Part shown: positions 42,401 through 54,400 of the stretch, one piece after another
How positions within the stretch are numbered: position 1 is the stretch's first letter
Layout: every line of letters begins with the position of its first letter
Source of the DNA: Siphonodentalium dalli
Lineage: Eukaryota > Mollusca > Scaphopoda > Gadilida > Siphonodentaliidae
Direction of reading: 5' to 3'
Length of the DNA: 64,000 nt
NCBI GenBank assembly: GCA_032622095.1
Contig: CP136063.1
Span: 87,517,980-87,581,979, forward strand
Made by a program: the position numbers and the translations under genes
The notes under the pieces: generated by a model
The model's database searches: none
What the model was told of the DNA's origin: nothing
What the model saw: the letters and a program-made list of their open reading frames with translations, nothing else

Positions 42401-45400
42401 GGTCAAGTTCAAATTTGAGTTCCGTCCACCAATTTTTACCAGAGTTATGCCCCTTTTTTACCAGTTTCCGCCGACCCAAGAGAGGGCGTATATTGCACGC
42501 CCAGCGAAGCTCTTGTTTAATCTTGGCACTGATATTTAGTACCATGGGAACCTGTGCACCTGCGATTATGATGTCTGTCCGACTTTTGTTCGTGGAGATA
42601 TTCCCCTTTTCGACTTAGAACATTTTCGCAACATGCATAATTTTGTCCGAGCTTTTATTCCTACATTTTTTGGTCAATAGGTTTAAGATTACGGTTAGGG
42701 TTGTGCACCTGCAATGGGACACTGTTATTTTATTATTTTAACTAAATGTTTACTGACATGTGAAACATCTTAGTATTTTAAAAACACGGGGGGGGGGGGG
42801 GGGGGGGGGGTATCCTTAGTCCTATTGGGACAGTCACACATCTAGTTAATGTTTGGGTGGGGCGAAGAAGTCACAGTACAAGGGATGTTGCTCAAGGGTC
42901 ACAACTTGAACAAAATTCGAACAGCGTACGATCTCACAATTGCATGGTAATCAATTCGGACAAGCCACTGCTGTGTGAAACTCGCGTTTGACCAACCGCA
43001 GGCTGCGAACTCATCTCGATGTGTTGACAGTGAAGACAAGTCTGACTTGCTAACCACTGGACCACGGAGCTCCACAAATATGGGATTAGTTATTCAAGAA
43101 GAGGCAGACTTTGCAGATTTGATACTCTGCCCTCAAATTAATTGAATTAAGAATGTGTATGAATGTCAATGTGAACACTTAATTTCTAAGCTGAATGTAT
43201 AGTTCTAGCTACTTATTTTGAAGTAAATTTGACAAGTTCTGACTGTTGTAGTCTTCAGAGTCTTCTTAGTCTTTACAGTCAGGTGATCGACTACCACACA
43301 GTCATTGACTGTCTTGTTTATCAAAAACTTGACTTATTATTTGACGAGTGATGGCTGGCGGGCGGGTGGCCCTAAACTTATATACCATTAAATAGAAATA
43401 TTGGGTTTGAATGTTATATTGTCATGTGCAACAGCTGCACACAGAAAATTGGGTCCGCCCCAACTTTCGCCACAATTGTTTCTATTTATAATTATTTTAT
43501 GTCCGTTATCGCGATAACTTGAACAAATGTCAATCAATTTAATTCATATCTGGTATATGGATCTTTCACAACAATATCTTGATCGACTTTGAAAACCAGC
43601 TTTGTCCGATTCTGTTACCTGAGTTATGACCCTTGGTTTCTATTTTTTAGCAATTTTATTACTGTTAGCGTGATAACTTGAACAAATATCAACCAATTCC
43701 ATTCATATTTGCTATATGAATCTTTCACAACAATATCTCGAAAGAGTTCGAAAACCAGGTTTGTCTGCGATTATTTTTTACCTGATTTAATGCTCTTAGT
43801 TTGTTTATTTTTAGCATTATCATGATCGTTAGTGCGATAACTTGAACAAACGTCAACCAATTCCATTCATATCTTGTATATGTATCTTTCAACAATACCT
43901 CGATAAATTTACCTGAGTTACGGCCCTTAGTTATGAGATATAGTTCCTTAGTTTGTCTATTTTTATTGATACTCGGTCAGACAGATTCGCTCTTATGGGC
44001 AAAATAAAATTTCAAGGCTTGATTACTGACATTACTTCTCTGGTTCATCACAAGGTTTCTGAATGCCATGCAGAATAGCTGTGATAGCTTTTACTTACCA
44101 GTCATCATCGACCTCGATAAATTCTGCCCGAGTATCAGTGACTTGAGTCAGAGCTTCCAGAAACTCAAGGATATATGTATGATGGGTAAGCTATTAATGA
44201 ATATTTTATTCATGTGACTATCTAAGCCTAATCCACGCTTGCGATTGGTTGCTTGGCATTCGCTATTTCTGATAGTTCCGTCCCCAACACGATAATCCAC
44301 TTACTAATTTTAGCATGCCCATTATCACTGGGGTAATCCATGCTTATCCAGGGAGGTAATTTGAAAGTCATCTCCGTCTCGCTGGAAAAGTTCAACATTT
44401 TTTGTCCGAAATATCTTTGTAATCGACAACTAGAGCACGATAACTGATTGAAAGCAATTTCTTTATGTTATTTATGATGGTTTCCCATCTTTAATGTGTT
44501 CTTGTCTTCGTTGATCACAACATCACTTCGATATTTTTTGTCAATTTCCTAAGTTCTCACTTTACTAAATTTTCTATACGATTTGGTAGAAAACGTATTA
44601 AGTTAACATGATCTGATTGTCAAATTTTGACAAATTATCTGTGATAACATGAAGAACGTTCCAAAAAGATATAATAAATAAATGCAAGCCTGGATATGGT
44701 GTGTTTGACATTTGCCGAATGAGGTCCCCAGGGGGCGAATTTATTGACGCTATCCCGCACAGCGAATTTAGTGACGCTATCCCACACAATTCACCGGAAA
44801 TCTCTCAGTGAGAGCTTCCGATGAATGGCAACAAGCCATATTTTGACTATATCCTGAAAAATTACCCACAATTCTGCTGTGGTTAAGGAGTCGATTATTT
44901 AGGGCATTACTGTATATGTACATCCCGCGGATTCAACTTCATTTCTGCATCATAAAATATCTACTACAATATCTACTACAATATCAATTTCATTCTCGGT
45001 TTGCTAATATATAAACATGGTTTAATACGATTCTTTTACATTGTCTAGTTATAGTACCATAAATGTGGGCTTAAATTATGACCTGATTTCTTGATACTAG
45101 CAGATATTCGTAATTTCACAGTTTGATGCATGAACTTGGTGTTTTCCCCCCTGGGGCTATAGATATCCCATTTCCTCAACCCCTAGTGGAAACTTTGGAC
45201 ATATGAATGATGGATAAGATATTAGCAGTTAGGTCTAGTCCAAGTCTTCTCGTACTAAAACTAGCTAAGATTTTGGGATGGAGAGATGCTAGTGTTTAGT
45301 CCGAGATCGCGCGCATAGCCTTCTTATGACACGAGTTACGCCCAGGATCTGTGGCGGGAATCTGTGGTGTATTTTACTCGATTTACCTAACAAAGCAATA

Positions 45401-48400
45401 CATGATGCTATATACGTCGGAAAGAGTGACATCTTATGGTCAGAATGGTGTATAATAATCTAACTTTAATGTTAAATTACACATAGAATATTCCGGTTGA
45501 TTGCCACAAACATCGTTGTTTTTTCTGTTTGTTTACTTAACTGAAAGCCGAACTCAGGTTCCAAAGAACTTCGGCATTGTCCGGTGTTTGTTCTGAGTAT
45601 TCTAGTTTCCGTTTCTATATATAGCGCGGGGTTTTCCGAACAAAATGGTGAAAACCGATCGCCGCCAAGTCCAGTTTCCAATGTGCTTTGAGAACAATTC
45701 CCGCACTAAAAACTTAATGACATAATGGAGGATCAGAAAGGTAGTTTTGTTGACAATTTTCGCAAGCAACTTGTCAAAATTGGAGCAAATTATAACTCTT
45801 GTGTCTGACTTGCCATGCGTGTGATTTTCATCCATGTGCATTTTGACTTTTGTGTTGATAAAATAATCGGAGAACCGAATCACACAGTTTCGAAATATAG
45901 TTCTTCCGTTTTAGTGGGACTTCTTAATTTCGCTGAAGTCCACCAAATGTGGGAAATGTAGCACCATATTATTTATTCTAATGCTCGTTGTGTTTACACT
46001 GTTTTAAACTTTGAGAGGGTTGTAATTCCCCGTAATTTATTTAATGTATTACATTTATATCTTCAATGTTTAATTAATCTATTTATTTTTTATTTATTGA
46101 CACACATAATTACGATTACAATGGAGAATTCATTGTAATTTGCGTTGTCAGTCGAAAATCTACGGAATATTTTCAACGGAAAATGCCGAACACAGTTCGC
46201 GAGGTCAACTGAGTTTGCATACTTTTAAAAATTTGTAAACATTGCGGTTAATGTCTCTTTTCGCATTAAATTACCGCTTTCAATTCACAACTGATGTGGG
46301 GTTCAGATCAAATAGCATGTCTTCTGCAGAAAATATCTTTTATTGTCGCAATTGTGATATTTTATTTCATATAATTGTGGTTTTATTTGAGCGGGTCATT
46401 AACGCTTAACTCGTGTCATAAGAAGGCTATGCGCGCGTTCTCGGACTAAACACTAGCATCTCTCCATCCCAAAATCTTAGCTAGTTTTAGTACGAGAAGA
46501 CTTGGACTAAGTTAGGTCTAGTTATCTCAATTTTGATAAACAATTTCATTGATCCTTTATTTTTGTTTCAGTCTCTTTAAAAAGCTATAGAATAAGTGAC
46601 TCTTCGTGGCTATCATCACTAGACGACACCAAATGGCTCCAGTCTGTGTCCATCTGTCTCTCCAAAGCTTCAGAAATCAAAGATTTATTGGAGAGTGGAA
46701 GATCTGTTGTCATACAAGGTTAGTTTTATCATAGAACTTTAACCATTCCATGACTGGAGCTTCCTGAATTTTTGTGAAAACCCTGTGCCAATGCATTCTC
46801 TTATATATGTGAGGCTCACTATGGGAGACACACACACATATAAGAGAAAATTCATTGGCCTAACAATATTTACCCTGACCTTGTAAGCTAGTGCATTCTC
46901 TTATATATGCGAGGTTCCCTATGGGAGACTCACATATATAAGAAAATGCACTGGAACATGATAATTAATTCTGCGTGGCACCCATCATGAAAGGGTTAAG
47001 GTCTTTTGTTTTTGAAAGTAGAGACTGAAACCTTCATTATCGTGACACAAGTTCAGGCCATAACAACACAATAATAGGCTAAGAAAATAGTGATGAAAGA
47101 TATAGTTTCAAACTGTCGCATATGCCACCAGAAACCTGAAACTGTAGAACATTATCATCAGCCTGCATTGCACCCACTGAATATGTACAAAGGCATAGCA
47201 ACGTGGGTAAATATGTACACCGGAACCATTGATGTTCGACCCAGGAGGTACGGTCATCAACCACAAAATGTAACATTACTAACATCAAAAGGTGGGGGTC
47301 ACAATAATATGTGACACACTTCACATTGACAGGCACATTCCTTGAGGCACATTCCTTGAGGCACATTCCTTGCAACCGACCTGATATCATAGTCAAGGAC
47401 AGAATCAAAGTTTGTTTTTTTAATATTTAAATCAATTTTTTTTAAAGATAAAAATGTGAGAGAAGCACACAAAGGGGCCGCCGCTGAATAGAGGCTCCCC
47501 TGTTTCAACTAGTATTATATTTATGATATATAGCTATCAATCGGCTACCATTTTTGGCTCATGGCTGACGATTTCTAAGTAACAATGGAATATTGTATTC
47601 AGTATGTTTGAGTAAGTGACTCAGTCACCATTTTTGTCAACACACAACCTCAGAATACTTATGCATTTCTGAAGAATGTCATCATATTGTCCCTTGTGAA
47701 CACTGTTAAAAGTGATACTGCAGGCTGTCACTGCATCATTGCCGAACTGTAAATATATTTTTAAATACATAAATGCCCACTTAATTATCGAACCCTCAGA
47801 TCACATATATAAAATATATGCCATATTATATACCATTTGAAAGAGGAAGCTCCGAAACATTGTATTATCAACTTATCCAGTGTAATAACCTGTGAAAATG
47901 TTGTTTTTGTTTAGTTTAAATGTGTTTTTGTGCTTAAGTTTCATCTAGTTTTGTTTTGCAAAGTGTATTATTTTCAATGGAAGGGGAATAAATATATATT
48001 TTAAAGATAGAGGTATTTCCCTTCCATTACATTTTTAGTTTGAATTCTGTCGCAGTCTGGAAGCCATACATAAGTCGGGGAATCTTTTTATGATTTCAGC
48101 TGTTTTCTATTTCTCTATGGGCATCTTCTGAGACAAAGACATTTCAAATAGTGATGAATTATAGTAATTTTAATAATCATATTTTATGGCATAGATTGTT
48201 CACAAAAATCGGTGACTCGAATATTAAGTGGGCCTTAAAATGTCACTAAACCAGTTTCAATTTAGTCAATTAGCTAATTATATCACTGTCATTGGTATTA
48301 TTGTTTCAAAATGAATAGAAAAAAATGCGGGAAGGAAATAGAGTGAAAATGTAAAACTGGCAGCGAGATACCTCATCGCCGACGGTGAAGTTCATGATGT

Positions 48401-51400
48401 CCGGCCTCATCTCCGGTGGTGAACGTTATGATGTCCGGCCTCATCACCAGTGCCAAGACAGTTAACCCTTTTGCGAAACCCTGTGCCAATGTATTCTCTT
48501 ATATATGCAAGTCTCCCATAGGGAGTCTCGCATATATAAGAGAATACATTGGCCTAACAATATTTACATTGACCTTGTAAGCCAGTGCATTCTCTTATAA
48601 ATGCAAGGCTCCCTATGGGAGACTCGCATATATAATAGAAAGCACTGACACCGCATCTTTAATGCTGCACCAGCACAGCTCCCTTCATGAAAGAGCTAAT
48701 TGCTGACATTTTAAAGGTACTCAATCCAATCAGACTGTCCCCATATCATCAAGTTACAACAACAACAACATTTCTTCAAAATACACTTTAGTTATCAGAA
48801 TCAATTAATTACAACAAAATAATGCTAACCACTGTCAACATTGGTATAAAATTTCCCAAAACGGGTTATTTATCAACATGTTGTTCAATGAAATATGGCC
48901 GTATTATCATTTGATTATCACAAAATTTGGCTGTATTACCACTTGAGTTTGGAGTTATCCATCTTCATCCGCAATTTGGTCAGTTTGACGAATATTTGCC
49001 AGGTGGAAAAAAACACATATATTGAGAAATAACAGATTTAAAAATCAATATCTGATCACTGAGCTTTCCTCGACTTGAATCAGATATTTGTTATCCCCAA
49101 AGCCAAAGAAATAGTAATTTAGGGGTATTTAATCGGATAATACATCTTTAAAGTTTTATCTTATTGTAGAGAGTACGTGCAGGGACTACAGCTGCCTGAT
49201 TTCTTGTCTGGTTCAGATTTTGCTGAACCCTGAATTCCGATGTACTGCTGAGTTCCAGGGCCTGATTCAGAGAGAGTGGGTTATGATGGGACACCAGTTC
49301 CAGACTCGATACGGGTTAATAGCTACTGACGAGGACAATCAGGTATGTTGCTGCCAAGTTCCCAAGACTTTTCAAATGACTCTCTTTCAGTCAGACTTAT
49401 TCTGTAAACATCAATCTCTGAAATGTCATTGAATTCCCACATATTTTGTGGACTACAGTAATGCCCTAAGTAATCGACCACTTAACCACAGCAGAATTAT
49501 GGGTAACTTTTAGTCGGAAATATGGCTTGTTGCCATTCATCGGATTCCGATGAATGGCAACAAGCCATGTTTCTGACTAAATCCTGAAAAGTTACCCAAA
49601 TCCGATGAATGGCATCAAGCCATATTTCCGACTAAATCCTGAAAAGTTACCCATAATTCTGCTGTGGTTAAGGGGTCGATTACTTAGGGCATTACTGTAC
49701 ATGTACATACACAGTTCCTAAGTGGCTATGTGTTCATCACCAGGGTTCGAGCTGCCACTTGCCAAATTTGCCAATGGCAAAAATATAATTCACATTTGGC
49801 AAAAAATATTTTCATTTGGCAAAACTTTTGGCAAGTCACTTTTGATTCCTCAAGAAAGTTTATTAATATTTGTCAATCAATGCCATTCATTTCAGAAAAC
49901 TCTTTCATTATTAATGGTACTAGTGGTGATTTACACATGCATAAGGTTATGAAAAGTTAACACCTCTATCAATCTGATATCATTAGTATCGACGGGTGGA
50001 GGGATTGCTTGTATGTCTGGTTGTGGTGTATACCTAGCTAATCCTCTTTGTTTCGATGTGCCTTTCTGATTAAGAAACTCTTTGCATTGTTATGTTACTG
50101 GTTTGGTTGGATTGTCAAAATAGTCAAAATAAAAGAAACAATGTTGTAGAAACTGATAGCATTTGGCAACTCATAACAGCAAAAGTAAATTTCGGGCCAG
50201 TGCAGACCCTATTCATCACTGGTTTCCAACTATCACTAAAGGATATTTAAAAATCAGTTGTTGCAGTGACTATATAAGCTTAAACATGGAATGGAATGAT
50301 ATTATAAATAAGAAATGGAATTACCATTATACCAGGCTACCATTCGTCATTTGATATTCTCTTAAATATGCGAGTCTCCCATAGGGTGTATAAGAGAATA
50401 CATTGGCCTAACAATATTTATCTTGATCTTGTTTTAAAGGCACGGATGGCCTTCACAGTGAGTATGTTTTTTTAAATAGTCACACCCGTTAAAACTGCCA
50501 TAAACAGAAAGACTATTAAAATATAGACATATTTATTCTTATACCAATCATAAATATTGTGTAAATATTATGTTATTATCAAGTTTGTACGCTTTGTTAT
50601 GTAAATAAAAGCCAGGTTCTGTAACATTTTGGCTTTTGTTTACATAACAAAGCATACTAACTTGACAATAACATCTATTTATGCGTTATTAGCTCTGTAA
50701 GTTTGAGCTATTGCCATGGTTTGGCGTCCGTCGTCCGTGTGTCGTCAACAATTTCCTTTGGCGTGGGCTACAGCTCGTACCTTTGGTCTGATCTTTATGA
50801 AATTTGTCATGAATGTTGACATTGACATGTAGATGGGAACGAGTCATTTTGGGTTCATTCGGCCAAAAAACATGGCCGCTGGTGGCCATCTTGGATTTCA
50901 AAATTCAATCCATTGGTGCGGGCTACAGGTCGTACTGTTCGTCTGATCATCATGAAATTGTCATGGATGTTAATATTGACATGTAGATGGAAACGAGTGA
51001 TTTTGGGGTCGTTCGGCCAAAAAACATGGCCGCTAACAGCCATCTTAGATTTTACTCTTTGCATGACTAAATCCTTTGGCGCGGGCTACAGGTCGTTGCG
51101 TTGGTCAGAAGTTCATGAAATTTGTCATGGATGTTAACACTGACATGTAGATGGGAACGAGTCATTTTGGGGTCGTTCGTCCGAAAAACATGGCCGCCAG
51201 CAGCCATCTTGGATTTTACTCTTTGCATGACTAAATCCTTTGGCGCGGGCTACAGGTCGTACCTTTGGTCTGATCTTTATGAAATTTGTCATGAATGTTG
51301 ACATGTAGATTGGAAACGAGTCATTTTGAAGTCATTCGGCCAAAAAACATGGCCGCTGGGTGGCCACCTTGGATTTCAAAATTAAATCCATTGGCGGGGC

Positions 51401-54400
51401 TACAGGTCGTACTGTTCATCTGATCGTCAGGAAATTTGTCATGGATGTTAATATTGACATGTAGATGGGAATGAGTGATTTTGTGGTCGTTCGGCCAAAA
51501 AACATGGCCGCCAGCAGCCATTATGGATCTTACTCTTTGCATGACTAAATCCTTTGGCGCGGGCTACAGGTCGTAGCTTTGGTCAGATCTTCATGGAATT
51601 TGTCATGGCTGTTGGCATTGACATATTGATGGGAAGGAGTCATTTTGGGGTCGTTCGGCCAAAAAACATGGCCGCCAGTGGCCATCTTGGATTTCAAAAT
51701 TCAATCCATTAGCACGGGCTACAGGTCGTATCTTTTGTCGGATCATCATTAAATTTGTCATGATGTTAATATTGACATGTAGATGGGAACGAGTAATGTT
51801 GGGGTCATTCGGCCAGAAAACATGGGTGCCAGCAGCCATCTTGGATTTTACTCTTTGCATGACTAAATCCTTTGGCACGGGCTACAGGTCCTACCTTTGG
51901 TCGGATCCTTATGAAATTTGTAACGGCTGTTGGTATTGACATGTAGATGGGAACGAGTCATTTTGGGGTCATTTGGCAAAAAAACATGGCCACCAGTGGC
52001 CATCTTGGATTTTACTCTTTGCACGACTAAATCCTTTGGCACGGGCTACAGGTCGTACTGTTCGTCTGATCATTTTGAAATTTGTTATGGATGTTAATAT
52101 TGACATGTAGATGGGAACGAGTAATTTTGGGGTTGTTTGGCCAAAAAACATCTCCGCCAGCAGCCATCTTGGATTTTACTCTTTGCATGACTAAATCCTT
52201 TGGCACGGGCTACAGGTCGTATCTTTTGTCCGAACATCATGATATTTGTCATGGATGTTAACAATGAAATGTAAATGGGAAACGAGTCATTTTGAGGTCA
52301 TTCGGCCAAAAAACATGGCCACCAGCAGCCATCTTGCATTTTACTCTTTACATGACTAAATCCTTTGGCACGGGCTACAGGTTGTATCTTTTGTCGGATC
52401 ATCATGAAATTTGTGATGGATGTTAACAATGACATGTAAATGGGAACGAGTCTTTTTGGGGTCATTTGGCAAAAAAACATGGCTGCCAGCGGCCATCTTG
52501 GATTTTTCTCTTTGCATAACTGGGCCTTTCAACTTTCCACATTCCTGATCACTCCATTGACTGTAACACATGAAATTATTCCCTTTCCAAGTTGAGCTAC
52601 AGTGTCATTGGCACTTTCATTTATGATTAGTATATGAACAAAATCTGTCTAAATTTTTAGCTCAAGTTACTTTGTAAGTTTGAGCTATTGCCATGGGTTG
52701 GCGTCCGTCGTCCGTTTGTCCGTATGTCCGTCAACAATTTCCTTTGGCGCGGGCTACAGGTCTTACCTTTGGTCTGATCTTTATGAAATTTGTCAAGAAT
52801 GTTGACATTGACATGTAGATGGGAACGAGTCATTTCGGCCAAAAAACATGGCTGCTGGCGGCCATCTTGGATCTCAAAATTAAATCCATTGGCGCGGTCT
52901 ACAGGTCGTACTGTTCGTCTGATCAACATGAAATTTGTCATGGATGTTAATATTGACATGTAGATCGGAACGAGTGATTTTGGGGTTGTTCTGCCAAAAA
53001 ACATGGCCACCAGCAGCCATCTTGGATTTTACTCTTTGCATGACTAAATCCTTTGGCGCGGGCTACAGGTCGTAGCTATGGTCGGAACTTCATGACATTT
53101 GTCATGGATGTTAACAATGACATATAGATGGGAACGAGTCATTTTGGGGTCGTTCGGCCAAAAAACATGACCGCCAGCAGCCATCTTGGATTTTACTCTT
53201 TGCATGACTAAATCCTTTGGCGCGGGCTACAGGTCGCAACTTTGGTCGGATCTTCATAAAATTTATCATGGATGTTAACAATGACATGTAGATGGGAACG
53301 AGTGATTTTGGGGTCGTTCGGCCAAAAAAATGGCCGCCAGCAGCCATCTTGGATTTTACTCTTTACATGACTAAATCATTTGGCGCATGCTACAGGTCGT
53401 AGCTTTCGTCCGATCTTTATGAAATTTGTCATGGATGTTAACATTGACATGTAGATGGGAACGAGTCATTTTGGGGTCGTTCGGCCAAAAAACATGGCCG
53501 CCAGCAGCCATCTTGGATTTTACTCTTTGCATGCTTTGGTCGGATCTTCATGAAATTTCTCATGGATGTTAACAATGACATGTAGATGGGAACGAGTGAT
53601 TTTGGGGCGTTCGGCCAAAAAACATGCCCGCCAGCAGCCATCTTGGATTTCAAAATTCAATCCATTGGCGCGGGCTACAGGTTGTACTGTTCGTCTGATC
53701 ATCATGAAATTTGTCATGGATGTTAATATTGACATGTAGATCGGAACGAGTGATTTTGGGGTTGTTCTGCCAAAAAACATGGCCGCCAGCAGCCATCTTG
53801 GATTTTACTCTTTGCATGACTAAATCCTTTTGCGCGGGCTACAGGTCGTACCTTTGGTCTGATCTTTATGACATTTGTCATGGATGTTAACAATGACATA
53901 TAGATGGGAACGAGTCATTTTGGGGTCGTTCGGCCAAAAAACATGACCGCCAGCAGCCATCTTGGATTTTACTCTTTGCATGACTAAATCCTTTGGCGCG
54001 GGCTACAGGTCGCAACTTTGGTCGGATCTTCATAAAATTTATCATGCATGTTAACAATGACATGTAGATGGGAACGAGTGATTTTGGGGTCGTTCGGCCA
54101 AAAAAATGGCCGCCAGCAGCCATCTTGGATTTTACTCTTTACATGACTAAATCATTTGGCGCATGCTACAGGTCGTAGCTTTCGTCCGATCTTCATGAAA
54201 TTTGTCATGGATGTTAACATTGACATGTAGATGGGAACGAGTCATTTTGGGGTCGTTCGGCCAAAAAACATGGCCGCCAGCAGCCATCTTGGATTTTACT
54301 CTTTGCATGACTAAATCCTTTGGCGCGGGCTACAGGTCGTAGCTTTGGTCGGATGTTCATGAAATTTCTCATGGATGTTAACAATGACATGTAGATGGGA

